Positions 44,596-53,461 of a stretch of DNA of 64,000 nt are shown here, piece by piece. The translations under genes were made by a program, and so were the position numbers. The first letter of the stretch is position 1, and every line of letters begins with the position of its first letter. The notes beneath the pieces were generated by a model. That model was not told the DNA's origin and ran no database searches. It saw only the letters and a list, made by a program, of their open reading frames with translations. Source of the DNA: Candidatus Solirubrobacter pratensis (GTDB lineage: Bacteria > Actinomycetota > Thermoleophilia > Solirubrobacterales > Solirubrobacteraceae); NCBI RefSeq assembly GCF_000425945.1, contig NZ_KE384480.1:900599-964598 (forward strand), given 5' to 3'.

Positions 44596-44777
44596 GCTGA
44601 AACACCCGATCTCTTCTGTATCCGGACGACCCTGCGTGGACGGGCGAACCAGACGCGAGCAGGGGCTTCCAGGACGGGGATCGTTGCCATCCTCGACTTT
44701 CGGCCTGATCAGCGCCGCGACGTCAGCTCAGGCCTGGACGACCCCCCGCGCCGGATCGGCCGGCTCCGCGAGCGCCT

Positions 44778-45518
44778 TCATCGCGCCGCATCCGGCTCCA
44801 GCGCGCGCAGCGCGGCGAGTGCCGCCGGCGCGACCTCCGGCGCCGCGTGGCGCGTGACCTCGATGGCGACGAGGCCCTCGTAGTCCGACGCGGCGAGCGC
44901 GGCCAGCGCGCCGGAGTCCGGCACGGAGTCGGCCGCGCGCACGTGCGCGATGCGCGGGGCGAAGTGCGCGACCTCCTCGGCGCTCGATCCGGCGAGGCCG
45001 AGCGTCATCCCGAACGCGGGCGGCCGGCCGAGCCGCTGGCGCAGCGCCTCGAAGTCCGCGGCGCACTCGACGAGCATCCCCGGCGCGGGCTCCAGGCCCA
45101 GGACGACACCGCGCCGCTGCGCGTAGCTCAGCACGCGCTGGCAGCTGTCCTGCAGCCGGTCCCACGCCGTCGCGACGTGCAGGGTGCCGCTCGGCGCGCC
45201 GGACCAGATCGAGACAAGCGGCGCGCCGATCGCCACGGCGAGGTCGACGGCGCGGCGCAGCAGGTCGACCCGCTGCGCGCGCCCGTCGTCGAGCAGGCCC
45301 GGCGCGCCGCCGCGCCGGCCTCCCGCCTCGATCACGCGCGCGAGCCCGAGCTCGTCGAGCAGCGCCGCGATCCGGCGCGGGCGCGGCGGCCGCAGCAGCT
45401 CGGAGTCCTCGAGCGCGAGCGTGACCCCGTCGTAGCCGGCGCCCGCGAGCCGCCGCAGCGCCTCGGCGAAGCGCGGGTCGCCCGCACCGCCGGCGACGCC
45501 GGCGTAGCGCAGGTTCAC
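44778..45518 (-). CDS. TIM-barrel sugar isomerase-like protein lacking metal ligands
   Basis: A 246-aa xylose-isomerase-like TIM barrel (AP endonuclease 2 superfamily), closest in style to EboC-type sugar phosphate isomerases: LAGAGYDGVTLALED, RRAVDLAVAIGAPLVSIWSG, VLGLEPAPGMLVE. In such enzymes an Asp-x2-His, a His and a Glu bind the metal. Here the strand that should read LDxGH reads MTLGLAGSSAEEV and the following His/Asp site reads IAHVRAADSVPDSG, so ligands are mostly gone. It is short for the family and may be inactive or bind without catalysis. GTG 45518 overlaps the stop of a 29-codon frame as GTGA. Confidence 0.7.
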   Translation of the reverse strand: MNLRYAGVAGGAGDPRFAEALRRLAGAGYDGVTLALEDSELLRPPRPRRIAALLDELGLARVIEAGGRRGGAPGLLDDGRAQRVDLLRRAVDLAVAIGAPLVSIWSGAPSGTLHVATAWDRLQDSCQRVLSYAQRRGVVLGLEPAPGMLVECAADFEALRQRLGRPPAFGMTLGLAGSSAEEVAHFAPRIAHVRAADSVPDSGALAALAASDYEGLVAIEVTRHAAPEVAPAALAALRALEPDAAR

Positions 45519-45604
45519 CGGCGACCACCGCCACTCGGGTCGCGGGTCCGCGACGCCGGCCGCGGTGACGAAGTCACGGCAACCTTCCGGCGGTGTGCGG
45601 ACAT
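45515..45604 (-). CDS. Possible leader peptide coupled to the TIM-barrel gene (29 aa)
   Basis: ATG 45604 is preceded by AGAGGAGAG at a good distance, the best ribosome site in this gap, whereas the TIM-barrel GTG at 45518 has none of its own. The 29-codon product is basic (SAHRRKVAVTSSPRPASR, then TRDPSGGGRR) and stops at the GTGA overlap. It may serve only to carry ribosomes to the next start; alternatively a frameshift has detached a former N-terminus. Confidence 0.35.
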   Translation of the reverse strand: MSAHRRKVAVTSSPRPASRTRDPSGGGRR

Positions 45605-45661
45605 GGGTCGACTCTCCTCTTCGCTCGAGGCTTCTCGGGGAACGGCTGCGGCGGACGGCGC

Positions 45662-46840
45662 CTAGCGGTAGCTGACGCGCTCCTTGCGTCCCGCCTCGGC
45701 GGAGCGCAGCATCGCGTCGCAGATCTCGGCGGCCCGGTAGCCGTCCTCGAACGTGGCGCCGTGCGGCGCGACGTCCGTGTCATCCCGGATCGCCGTCAGG
45801 AAGTGGTGCAGCTCGTGGACGAACGTGTGCTCCCACCCGATCATGTGGCCCTGCGGCCACCAGTGCTGCCAGAACGGATGGTCGGCCTCGGACACTAGGA
45901 CGGTGCGGAAGCCCTGGGCGAGGTCGCCGGGCTTGGAGCCGGCGAAGTGGACCTGCAGCTCGTTCAGGCGCTCCATGTCGAACGCGATCGAGCCCTTGGA
46001 GCCGTTGATCTCGAACGTCAGCGCGTTCTTGCGGCCGGGGCAGAAGCGCGAGGCCTCGATGATGCCCACGGCGCCGGAGGAGAAGTCGACGAGTGCCTCG
46101 ACGGCGTCGTCGACGTCGACCGGCTCCCCCTCGCGGCTCTTGACGAACGTGCGCGTCGTCGCCGACACGGCATCGATCTCGCCGACGAGGTAGCGGGCGA
46201 GGTCGATCACGTGCGCGCCGAGGTCGCCGAGCGAGCCCGAGCCGGCGACCGACTTGTCCAGCCGCCACACCATCGGAAAGTCGGCGTCGACGATCCACTC
46301 CTGCAGGTAGAAGCCGCGGAAGTGGTGGATCTCGCCGAGGTCGCCGGACTCGATGATCTGGCGCGCCAGCCGGACCGCCGGCACGAAGCGGTAGTTGAAG
46401 GCGCACATGTGCTTGACGCCGGCGGCCTCCACGCGCTGCCACGTCTCGTACGCCTCGTTCGCGTCGCGCCCGAGCGGCTTCTCGCACACGACGTGCTTGC
46501 CGGCCTCGGCCGCCGCGATCGACGGCTCGGCGTGGAAGTCGTTCGTGCTCGAGTTGTCGAACACCTGGACGCGCGGGTCCTCGACCAGCTTGCGCCAGTC
46601 GGTCAGGTGCTCGGCGAAGCCGTAGCGGCGTGCAGCGCCGGCCACCCCCTCGGGGTTGCGGCCGGCGATCGCGACGAGCTGCGGCATCAGCGGCGGTGGC
46701 CACGTCATGTAGGCGAGCGTCTTGTACGCGTTCGAGTGGGCCTTGCCCATGAACCCGTACCCGAGCATGCCGATCCCGACGGTCGGGATGTCCTCCCCTC
46801 CGGAGGACTCGCCCATCGTGACGAAGCCGACCTTGCTCAC
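45662..46840 (-). CDS. Gfo/Idh/MocA-family oxidoreductase
   Basis: A 392-aa NAD(P)-dependent sugar dehydrogenase. The N-terminal Rossmann fold has [14 protein letters not shown] (the GxGxxG loop) and the conserved EKPLGRD with its catalytic-site lysine; the C-terminal domain has [14 protein letters not shown] with the usual Asp/His and ends [17 protein letters not shown]. Family members oxidise sugars or cyclitols, often at C3, as in ThuB and 3-keto-glycoside pathways. GTG 46840 has GGGAGG 4 nt upstream and overlaps the preceding stop as GTGA; ATG 46816 is an alternative. Last reliably coupled gene of the catabolic operon. Confidence 0.9.
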   Translation of the reverse strand: MSKVGFVTMGESSGGEDIPTVGIGMLGYGFMGKAHSNAYKTLAYMTWPPPLMPQLVAIAGRNPEGVAGAARRYGFAEHLTDWRKLVEDPRVQVFDNSSTNDFHAEPSIAAAEAGKHVVCEKPLGRDANEAYETWQRVEAAGVKHMCAFNYRFVPAVRLARQIIESGDLGEIHHFRGFYLQEWIVDADFPMVWRLDKSVAGSGSLGDLGAHVIDLARYLVGEIDAVSATTRTFVKSREGEPVDVDDAVEALVDFSSGAVGIIEASRFCPGRKNALTFEINGSKGSIAFDMERLNELQVHFAGSKPGDLAQGFRTVLVSEADHPFWQHWWPQGHMIGWEHTFVHELHHFLTAIRDDTDVAPHGATFEDGYRAAEICDAMLRSAEAGRKERVSYR

Positions 46841-47841
46841 GATGCCTCCCGGGCGAAGGCGGCGTCGAACGCGACGGTGGAGGGCGAGAAGTCCGTCCGG
46901 CGCACGAACGCGAGCGCGTCGGGCGCGCCCCAGTCGCGGTCCATCCCCGAGTCCTCCCACTCGATCGAGAGCGGGCCCTGGTAGCCGATCCGGTTCAGCG
47001 CCCGGAACAGCGACTCGAAGTCGACGTCCCCGTGGCCGGGGGAGACGAAGTCCCAGCCGCGGCCGGGGGTCCCGAAGTCCAGGTGGCCCCCGAGGATCGA
47101 CGAGCGCCCGTCGAGGCGCCGGATCGAGTCCTTGACGTGCACGTGGTAGACGCGGTCGCCGAACTCGGTCACGAACGCCGCCGAGTCCAGGAACTGGTGC
47201 TCGAAGTGGCTCGGGTCGAAGTTGATGCCGAAGCCGGGACGATGACCGAGCGCGGCCAGCGCCTTGCGCGTGGTCGCGAAGTCGTAGGCGATCTCGGTGG
47301 GGTGGACCTCGAGCGCGAAGCGCACGCCCTCGGCGTCGAAGACGTCGATGATCGGGCTCCAGCGCTCGGCGAAGTCCACGTAACCCTGCTCGACCGTCTC
47401 GAAGTCGTTGGGCGGGAAGGAGTAGAGGAGGTGCCAGATGCCTGAGCCGGTGAAGCCGGTCACGACCTCCACGCCGAGCTGCGCGGCCGCGCGCGCGGTG
47501 TCCTTCATGCGCTCTGCGGCGCGCCGGCGCACGCCCTCGGGGTCGCCGTCGCCCCACACCTCGGGCGGCAGCACGGCCTGGTGGCGGGCGTCGATGCGGT
47601 CGCACACGGCCTGGCCGGTGAGGTGCGCGCCGATCGCCCAGCAGTTGAGGCCGTTGCGCTCCAGCACCTCGCGGCGCTCGGCGCAGTAGCCGGGGTCCGA
47701 GAGCGCCTGCGCGACGTCGAAGTGGTCGCCCCAGGTGGCGAGCTCGAGCCCGTCGAACTCCCACTCGCCGCACTTGGCCGCAAGCGCCTCCAGCGGAAGA
47801 TCGGCCCACTGGCCGGTGAACAGGGTGACGGGTCGTGTCAT
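46837..47841 (-). CDS. Sugar phosphate isomerase/epimerase (TIM barrel)
   Basis: A 334-aa AP-endonuclease-2-like TIM barrel with complete metal ligands: Glu in FALEVHPTE, Asp and His in [11 protein letters not shown], His in HVHVKDS and Glu in SIEWEDSG. Its length and [14 protein letters not shown] match enzymes encoded beside Gfo/Idh/MocA dehydrogenases, where such barrels isomerise or cleave keto sugars. ATG 47841 has an ideal GGAGGAG 7 nt upstream. Its stop overlaps the dehydrogenase start. Eleven bp separate it from the DeoR gene. Confidence 0.88.
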   Translation of the reverse strand: MTRPVTLFTGQWADLPLEALAAKCGEWEFDGLELATWGDHFDVAQALSDPGYCAERREVLERNGLNCWAIGAHLTGQAVCDRIDARHQAVLPPEVWGDGDPEGVRRRAAERMKDTARAAAQLGVEVVTGFTGSGIWHLLYSFPPNDFETVEQGYVDFAERWSPIIDVFDAEGVRFALEVHPTEIAYDFATTRKALAALGHRPGFGINFDPSHFEHQFLDSAAFVTEFGDRVYHVHVKDSIRRLDGRSSILGGHLDFGTPGRGWDFVSPGHGDVDFESLFRALNRIGYQGPLSIEWEDSGMDRDWGAPDALAFVRRTDFSPSTVAFDAAFAREAS

Positions 47842-47852
47842 CGCTTCTCCTC

Positions 47853-48638
47853 CTAGGTGGTGGCGATCTCGAGCTTTACGCCGGCCGCCCGGTACTCACG
47901 GACGGTGCTCTCGTCAAGGCCGGCGTCGGTGACGATCGCGTCGAGGTCCTGCGCCTGGGCGATCGTCAGCAGCGACGAGCGGCCGAACTTGGTCGAGTCG
48001 ATCAGTCCGATCGTGCGCTCCGCGTTGGCGCGCGCGACGTTGATCACGTCGGCCAGCGCGCGGCGCGACGTGGTGAGGCCGGACTCGAGCGTCAGCCCCG
48101 CCGAGGAGCAGAAGGCGAGCTCGAAGTTCAGCCCGGACAGGAAGTCCGTCGTCCAGCGCCCCGCGAGCAGCCGCATGTGCTGGTCGAGCTCGCCAGGCGG
48201 GACGATCACGAGGATCCGCTCGTCGACCAGCTCGTAGGCGATCGCCGGCGAGTTGGTGACCAGCGTCAGCTCGGTCGCCGGCGAGGCCGCCAGCGCACGC
48301 GCCACGGCCAGGCAGGTCGAGGAGGAGTCGAGGAAGATCGTCGAGCCGGAGCGGATCGCTCGCACGGCGTGCGCTGCGATCGCGACCTTGCCCGAGCCGG
48401 CCTGCGACGTCCGCTGCTCCCACCCCGTGGGCGGGATCGCGGTCGAGGACTGGCCGCCCGCGACCGCCCGGGCGCCGCCGTGCACGCGCTCGACGAGCCC
48501 CTCCTTGGAGAGGTGCTCGAGGTCGCGGTGCACGGTGATCGAGGAGACCGTGAGGTCGCGCGCGAGATCGGCGATCGAGACGCCGCCGTCGCGCTGGATC
48601 CGCTCGAGGATGCGTGCTCTTCTCAGCGCCGGGGGCAT
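47853..48638 (-). CDS. DeoR-family transcriptional regulator
   Basis: A 261-aa repressor-type protein. The N-terminal helix-turn-helix ([20 protein letters not shown], residues about 20-39) and [14 protein letters not shown] are canonical DeoR. The C-terminal DeoRC effector domain has [28 protein letters not shown] and [12 protein letters not shown], which bind a phosphorylated sugar. It lies inside the operon it probably controls. DeoR proteins often bind spaced direct repeats; a fitting pair, TTGAAGAGTT, flanks the operon promoter near 53164-53205. ATG 48638 is taken as the start; an in-frame TTG at 48647 would also work. Confidence 0.88.
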   Translation of the reverse strand: MPPALRRARILERIQRDGGVSIADLARDLTVSSITVHRDLEHLSKEGLVERVHGGARAVAGGQSSTAIPPTGWEQRTSQAGSGKVAIAAHAVRAIRSGSTIFLDSSSTCLAVARALAASPATELTLVTNSPAIAYELVDERILVIVPPGELDQHMRLLAGRWTTDFLSGLNFELAFCSSAGLTLESGLTTSRRALADVINVARANAERTIGLIDSTKFGRSSLLTIAQAQDLDAIVTDAGLDESTVREYRAAGVKLEIATT

Positions 48639-48643
48639 CGTGC

Positions 48644-49510
48644 TCAAACCCGCTCCTCGAACGCCCGGCGCGACACGTGCACATCGAGCCCGCGGAACTC
48701 GTCGATCGCGCGCACGAGGTGGTTCGAGAAGCGCTCCAGCGCCTCCTCGCCCTTCTCGGCGGTCGCCGTCAGCGGGTTGCCGATCACGCCCGTGCGCGAG
48801 AACTCGGCGTGGTCCATCGGGAACGAGAAGTACTGGTAGCCGTCGAACTCGACGTCCGGCGCGCCGTCGCGCTTGAGGAACGTCTCGGGCAGCCACGACG
48901 GCACCTGCGCGCGATCCTCCGCGGCGCGGTCCATCCGCACCAGGCGCGCGTCGTGCGCGAGCACCTGCGAGGTCTCCAGCTCGGACGCGTGCCAGCCCGG
49001 CGTCTCCTCCGGCGGGTTCTCCAGCAGACCCTCGAGGATGCCGATGTAGCGCTCGGCGTAGGGCTTGTAGAGCGCGATCAGCGCGCCCGTCTCGTACTTG
49101 ATCCGGCGCAGCAGCGGGTCCAGGACCTTGATGTTGGACCCATGCCCGTTGACGAGGATGAGCTTGTTCCAGCCGTGGTGGATCAGCGAGCGGGCGATGT
49201 CGTAGAGGACCGCGTTGAGCGTGCTCGCCCGCAGCGTGACCGTGCCGACGGAGGACTCCGGCTCGCGCATGTGCTGCGGCGAGTAGCCGATCCACAGCGG
49301 CGCCGTGTACGGGACGTCGGCCTTCTCGGCGGCTCGCCGGGCGACCTCCAGCGCGGTGATCGTGTCGGTGCCGAGCGGCAGGTGGGCGCCGTGCTGCTCG
49401 CACGAGCCGATCGGCACGAGCACGATGTCCGAGCGCTCCCGGAACCACTCGATGTCCGGCGGGGCGAGATCGAGCAGGCAGTGGGACACGGGGCGGGAAT
49501 CAGACGGCAC
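48644..49510 (-). CDS. Creatininase-family amidohydrolase
   Basis: A 288-aa creatininase/creatinine amidohydrolase-fold enzyme. The metal motifs are GSCEQHGAHLPLGTDT (Glu, His, Asp), VNGHGSN and HASELETS, all intact. The family includes creatininase, mycofactocin MftE and riboflavin-pathway formamide hydrolases. Without other creatine genes, hydrolysis of a lactam or of a sugar-derived amide is as likely. I chose GTG 49510 because GGAG lies 7 nt upstream and it overlaps the preceding stop by 11 bp; the frame extends upstream to 49585 inside the Tm-1-like gene without reason. Confidence 0.85.
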   Translation of the reverse strand: MPSDSRPVSHCLLDLAPPDIEWFRERSDIVLVPIGSCEQHGAHLPLGTDTITALEVARRAAEKADVPYTAPLWIGYSPQHMREPESSVGTVTLRASTLNAVLYDIARSLIHHGWNKLILVNGHGSNIKVLDPLLRRIKYETGALIALYKPYAERYIGILEGLLENPPEETPGWHASELETSQVLAHDARLVRMDRAAEDRAQVPSWLPETFLKRDGAPDVEFDGYQYFSFPMDHAEFSRTGVIGNPLTATAEKGEEALERFSNHLVRAIDEFRGLDVHVSRRAFEERV

Positions 49511-50732
49511 GAGCAGGCTCCGGGACGAGGGACAGGTAGCGATCGGCGACGAGGTCGGCGAACTCGGGATCGTCGACATGGGCATCGACCGCTTCGTACC
49601 GGATGCCGGCGCGCAGCGAACCTTCGAGAGCGTCGAGGAAGGCGCGGTCGGCCTCCGGATCCCAGAGGTCGCCGCCCTCGGCGTCGGCGAGCGAGAAGCC
49701 GCGCAGCGGCGCGACCACCTGCACGGGGCCCGTGGCTTCGTTGAGGCGCTCCGCGACGAGCTGCCCGAGCGCCGTCTCCTCGTCGCGCTCGAGCCGCACG
49801 AGCGTCGCGACGGGGTTGTGGAAGTAGGTCTTGCGGCCGCGATAGCGCTCCGGGAGCGTGTCGCGCGCGCCCTGGTTGAAGAAGTCCACGCACCCGGGGA
49901 CGACGACCTGCGGGAGGCCTTGCCGCCCCGCCACGCGCAAGCGGTCGGGGCCGGTGGCGTGGATCCCGTCCATCAGCGAGTTCGCCAGCTCCGAGAGCGT
50001 GTAGTCGATCACGCCGTCCAGCGCGCCGGCCTCGCACAGGTGCTCCATCGCCGGCCCGCCGACCCCGTTGGCGTGGAAGATGACGGGCTCCCAGCCGCCG
50101 CGTCGCACGGCTTCGCGCATCCGCATCACGCCGGGCGTGGTCTGCCCGAGCATCGTGACGCCGACGCAGCGCTCGCCGAGCGACGCGACGGCGGCTCCGG
50201 CGTTCCGCACCATCCCCGCCATCGCCGCCGCCGCGTTCTCGAAGATCGTGCGCGAGATCGCGTTCAGGCCGAGGATGTCGATGACGGAGTGCATCACCGT
50301 CATGTCGCTCTCGCCGACGTAGTCGCCGAACGAGCGGCGCCCGGACGCGCAGGGGGAGACGAGCAGCTTCGGCACCCCGAGCGGCAGCGCCTGCATCGCG
50401 GGGCCGCCGAGCAGCGCGCCCTCGGCGCCGCCGAGGCACAGGACGCCGTGGATGGCGCCCTGCGCGTATAGGCGCGCGACGACCGCGGTCACGCCCTCGC
50501 GCATGAGCGAGACGGCCGCGCCGCGCGAGCCTGCGGCGCGCACCTCCTCGAGCGTGTAGCCGCCGGCCGCCGCGACGTCCTCGCGCGCGACGCCGGCCGC
50601 CGTCCCGGGGTCGCCGAGGATCCCGGAGTCGATCACCAGCGCCTCGACGCCGTGCGCGCGCAGGCGCTCGGCGAGGTACGCGAGCTCGTCGGCCTTCGTG
50701 TCCAGCGTCCCGATCAGGGCGACGGTCCTCAT
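49500..50732 (-). CDS. Tm-1-like ATP-binding protein (UPF0261)
   Basis: A 410-aa Tm-1-like protein. It starts VALIGTLDTKADELAYLAERL, contains CLGGAEGALLGGPAM and VSPCASGRRSFGDYVGESDM, and has FHANGVGGPAMEHL near 235, all family signatures. Bacterial homologues usually pair with a TIM-barrel PEP-mutase-like partner and act in small-molecule catabolism; that partner is missing here and other TIM barrels are present instead. ATG 50732 overlaps the stop of the epimerase gene (ATGA). Confidence 0.87.
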   Translation of the reverse strand: MRTVALIGTLDTKADELAYLAERLRAHGVEALVIDSGILGDPGTAAGVAREDVAAAGGYTLEEVRAAGSRGAAVSLMREGVTAVVARLYAQGAIHGVLCLGGAEGALLGGPAMQALPLGVPKLLVSPCASGRRSFGDYVGESDMTVMHSVIDILGLNAISRTIFENAAAAMAGMVRNAGAAVASLGERCVGVTMLGQTTPGVMRMREAVRRGGWEPVIFHANGVGGPAMEHLCEAGALDGVIDYTLSELANSLMDGIHATGPDRLRVAGRQGLPQVVVPGCVDFFNQGARDTLPERYRGRKTYFHNPVATLVRLERDEETALGQLVAERLNEATGPVQVVAPLRGFSLADAEGGDLWDPEADRAFLDALEGSLRAGIRYEAVDAHVDDPEFADLVADRYLSLVPEPARAV

Positions 50733-51640
50733 GCGGGCGTCGCGATCGCGGCCAGCGCCGCGCGCAGGTGGCCGAGCGACTGCTCGGTGTAGGCCTCGTA
50801 GCGCGCCTCGGGCACGGCGCCGGTGCTGTGGTCGCGCAGGAACTGCGCCATCCCGGGCGTCGCGCCGCTCTCTGACACGTCGCCGATGTCGGTGCGCTGG
50901 GAGATCGGCGTGCGGTCGGCCGAGACGACGAACTCGACCGTCATGTGGCCCTCGTAGCCGATCCCGACGAGCTCGCGGATGACCGCGGCCCAGTCGACGG
51001 CGCCGTGGCCGGGCGGCATGCGCGTGTTGTCGGCGACGTGGAAGTCGACCAGACGGTCGCCGCAGGCACGGATCGCGCCGGCCCAGTCGGCCTCCTCGAT
51101 GTTCATGTGGAACATGTCGAGCGCGACGCCGCAGTCGCCGCCGACCTCACCGGCGAGCGCGAGCGCCTGCTCGGCGCTGTTGAGGAAGTAGGTCTCGAAC
51201 CGGTTCAGCGGCTCCAGCCCGATGCGGACCCCGACCGACTCGGCGTGCGCCTGGCACTCGCGCAGCGCCTCCACGCACCAGCGCCACTCCTCGGCCGCGG
51301 ACGCCATCGGCACGACCTTGCCGACGGTCGACGGGACGACGCTGAGGATCCTGCCGCCGAGCTCGGACACGAGCGTCAGGCAGTCCTTGACGTAGGCCAC
51401 GCTGCCCTGGCGCACGTAGCGGTCCTCGTGCAGCAGGTCGCGACCGCCCGTCATCAGCGTCACCGCGCCCCAGCACTCGACGCCGTGCTCCTCCAGCAGG
51501 CCTCGAACCCGTGCGACGTCATAGAGCGCCGGCTCGCCCGAGATCTCGATCCCGTCGTAGCCGAGGCGGCCGAGCCGAGCGATGGTTCGCTCGATCGGCT
51601 CTGGCCGCATCCAGTTGTGCATCGACACCCTGATCGACAT
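50729..51640 (-). CDS. Tagatose/psicose 3-epimerase-like TIM-barrel enzyme
   Basis: A 303-aa ketose 3-epimerase-like protein with complete metal site: Glu in IGLEPLNRFETYF, Asp/His in VALDMFHMNIEEAD, His in VDFHVADNTRMPPGHG and Glu in MTVEFVVSAD. This pattern (LEPLNRFE, then D-x-FHMNIEE) is that of D-psicose/tagatose 3-epimerases. It likely epimerises C3 of a ketose. ATG 51640 has GGGAACGG upstream; the extension to 51673 is not needed. It lies 37 bp after the FAD oxidase gene. Confidence 0.88.
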   Translation of the reverse strand: MSIRVSMHNWMRPEPIERTIARLGRLGYDGIEISGEPALYDVARVRGLLEEHGVECWGAVTLMTGGRDLLHEDRYVRQGSVAYVKDCLTLVSELGGRILSVVPSTVGKVVPMASAAEEWRWCVEALRECQAHAESVGVRIGLEPLNRFETYFLNSAEQALALAGEVGGDCGVALDMFHMNIEEADWAGAIRACGDRLVDFHVADNTRMPPGHGAVDWAAVIRELVGIGYEGHMTVEFVVSADRTPISQRTDIGDVSESGATPGMAQFLRDHSTGAVPEARYEAYTEQSLGHLRAALAAIATPA

Positions 51641-51677
51641 CCGTTCCCGTCCTCTCCTCACGCCTGGCCTCACCTCA

Positions 51678-53111
51678 CTAGAGACCGAGCTTGCCGGGAT
51701 TCATGATGCCGAGGGGGTCAATCGCGGACTTGACGCGCCGCAGGGTGTCGAACGCCGCGCCGTGCTGGGCCTCCATGTAGCGGCCGAGCTTGAGTCCGAC
51801 GCCGTGGTGGTCGTTGATCACGCCGCCGGCCGCCAGAACGGCCGTGACGGCGTCGTCCCAGATCCGGTCGTGCAGCGCAAGGGCGTCCTCGCCGGGCGCG
51901 CCCTCGGGGATGAGGAAGCGCGCGTAGATCATCGTGCCCCAGGCGTACCAGTGCGAGAAGTGGATCCGCAGCCGCAACCCGGTGTGGGCGTAGCGCTCGG
52001 CGACCGCGTGCCGCAGCGCCTCGTGCACGGCGCCGATGCGCGCGTAGGTGGCGACCACGTCGATCGTGCCCCAGATCGACGGCAGCTCCGGGTGATGCGG
52101 CGGCGCGTAGAAGTCGTAGCGGCGCTCCCACCAGATGCGCGCGAGCTCGGGCTCCAGTTCCCGCGCGCCCTGCGCGCGCGCGAGGGCGAGCACGCGCGAG
52201 GTCTCGACCGCGACCGCCTCGGGCTCGCCTTCACAGGCCACGACGGCGCAGACACCGTCGAGCTGCCGCCCGACGACCGGGCTGAGCGTTCGCTGCGTCG
52301 CCTCCTCGTCGTACATGCGGATGACCGAGGGGCGGTGCCCGGCAGCCAGCGCGGTGCGGAAGGCCTCGATGCCGGAGTCGACGTCGGGGAAGCGCAGCGT
52401 CGAGAAGCGGCGCTCGCCGGGGATCGGGACGACGGAGAACGTCGCGCGGGTGATGATCCCGAGCGTGCCCTCCGACCCGACGAACAGTTGCGTGAGGTCG
52501 GGGCCGACGGCGTGGCGGGGGACGCACACGGTGTCGCACAGCTCGCCCGTCGGCATCGCGACGCGCAGCGCGACGACGAGGTCCTCGATCTTGCCGTAGC
52601 GCGTCGAGAGCACGCCCGAGCCGCGCGCGGCGACGTAGCCGCCGACGGTCGCCCACTCGGCCGACGCGGGGTAATGGGGGAGCATCAGCCCGCGCTCGTT
52701 GAGGGCGCGCTCGAGCACGCGCCCGTTGACGCCGGCCTCGGCGGTGACGGTCATCGAGCGCTCGTCGATCTCGATGATGCGATCCAGGCCGCGCAGGTCG
52801 ATGACCAGGCCGCCGCGGACCGGGACGGCGCCGCCTTGCGTGCCCGACCCGCCGCCCCAGGGGACGACGGGCATCTGGTGGGCGGCGGCGATCCGCAGCG
52901 CGGCGACGACGCCCGCGTCGTCGCGCGGGACGACGACGACGTCGGGGCGGCCGAGCGGCTCGCCGGCGGCCACGGCGGCGATCGCCGGCCAGTAGGTGTC
53001 GGCCGTGTAGCCGTCCAGTCGCGCGGCGTCCGTATGCACCGCGTCCTCGCCGAGCGCGGCGCTGAGCGCGCCGGCGACCTCGCTCAGTCCGGTTCCGGCG
53101 AGCGACGTCAT
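51678..53111 (-). CDS. FAD-linked oxidase (GlcD / alkyl-DHAP synthase-like)
   Basis: A 477-aa VAO/PCMH-family flavoprotein. The FAD domain (about 55-235) has VVPWGGGSGTQGGAVP and PASAEWATVGGYVAARGSG; the substrate/cap domain covers about 240-475 and ends PLGIMNPGKLGL. The arrangement is that of glycolate/lactate dehydrogenase GlcD and alkylglycerone-phosphate synthase. It likely oxidises a 2-hydroxy acid or sugar acid. ATG 53111 begins the catabolic operon, which continues to the dehydrogenase gene at 45662. Confidence 0.88.
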   Translation of the reverse strand: MTSLAGTGLSEVAGALSAALGEDAVHTDAARLDGYTADTYWPAIAAVAAGEPLGRPDVVVVPRDDAGVVAALRIAAAHQMPVVPWGGGSGTQGGAVPVRGGLVIDLRGLDRIIEIDERSMTVTAEAGVNGRVLERALNERGLMLPHYPASAEWATVGGYVAARGSGVLSTRYGKIEDLVVALRVAMPTGELCDTVCVPRHAVGPDLTQLFVGSEGTLGIITRATFSVVPIPGERRFSTLRFPDVDSGIEAFRTALAAGHRPSVIRMYDEEATQRTLSPVVGRQLDGVCAVVACEGEPEAVAVETSRVLALARAQGARELEPELARIWWERRYDFYAPPHHPELPSIWGTIDVVATYARIGAVHEALRHAVAERYAHTGLRLRIHFSHWYAWGTMIYARFLIPEGAPGEDALALHDRIWDDAVTAVLAAGGVINDHHGVGLKLGRYMEAQHGAAFDTLRRVKSAIDPLGIMNPGKLGL

Positions 53112-53163
53112 GCCGCGACTCCATCTGTCGACCTTGCGCACCCCACGGCTCGATAGCTTGCAG

Positions 53164-53205
53164 AACTCTTCAACTACTGTCAAGCATGGGCGCACAACTC
53201 TTCAA
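53164..53205 (-). promoter_or_regulatory. Catabolic-operon promoter bracketed by TTGAAGAGTT direct repeats
   Basis: The minus strand reads TTGAAGAGTT at 53205-53196 and again at 53173-53164, exactly 32 bp (three helical turns) apart. A perfect -35 TTGACA (53183-53178) sits between them, and the second repeat falls in the spacer before a weak -10 CAAGCT (17-bp spacing). A protein that binds both repeats would block RNA polymerase. The operon's own DeoR protein is the best candidate. Confidence 0.55.
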
Positions 53206-53251
53206 AACACGTCATCCATGTGTCCGCTCAGACCACGCTCGCAAAGAAACG

Positions 53252-53280
53252 TTGTGTCAGACTGTCTGACAATGTATGGT
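53252..53280 (+). promoter_or_regulatory. Plus-strand promoter overlapping a perfect GntR-type palindrome
   Basis: TGTCAGAC-T-GTCTGACA (53255-53271) is a perfect 8-bp inverted repeat with a 1-nt centre, the form of operators for GntR/FCD-type regulators. It lies between a -35-like TTGTGT (53252-53257) and a -10-like TATGGT (53275-53280), 17 bp apart, that would drive the exoprotein gene at 53462. No GntR gene is in the window. Confidence 0.55.
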
Positions 53281-53461
53281 GCGCCGTCGTTGAGGGGCGA
53301 TGGGTCCGGGAGAGATTGTTGGGCCGGACCGCAAATCGGCGTCATCGCCGAACCAGACTTCGTTGGGCTTGTAGCACAGCTGGGAAAGCTGTTTGATGGG
53401 CCGGTAGTCAAAAGGGGCTAGTCCACAGTCCCGGGTCTGCAGTCAAGGAGGAGAGGGACGT

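Larger units (their letters stand above)
53112..53461. other. Divergent control region between the catabolic operon and the exoprotein cluster
   Basis: A 350-bp AT-richer stretch with no convincing gene. It contains two 10-bp direct repeats, minus- and plus-strand promoter-like sequences, a perfect 17-bp palindrome, and a plus-strand leader of about 175 nt with small hairpins (CGGCG/CGCCG near 53335 and CAGCT/AGCTG near 53380). A 103-codon open frame across it (53110-53421) lacks a start signal and normal composition. Confidence 0.7.

Noticed and set aside
53110-53421. A 103-codon plus-strand frame in the divergent control region
   Set aside because: It starts inside the antisense of the FAD oxidase start, has no ribosome site and crosses clear promoter and operator sequences.
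53301-53460. Leader of the 941-aa exoprotein gene as a riboswitch
   Set aside because: It has small hairpins and a CCGCAAAT segment but none of the ordered conserved elements of c-di-GMP, SAM, TPP or cobalamin riboswitches.
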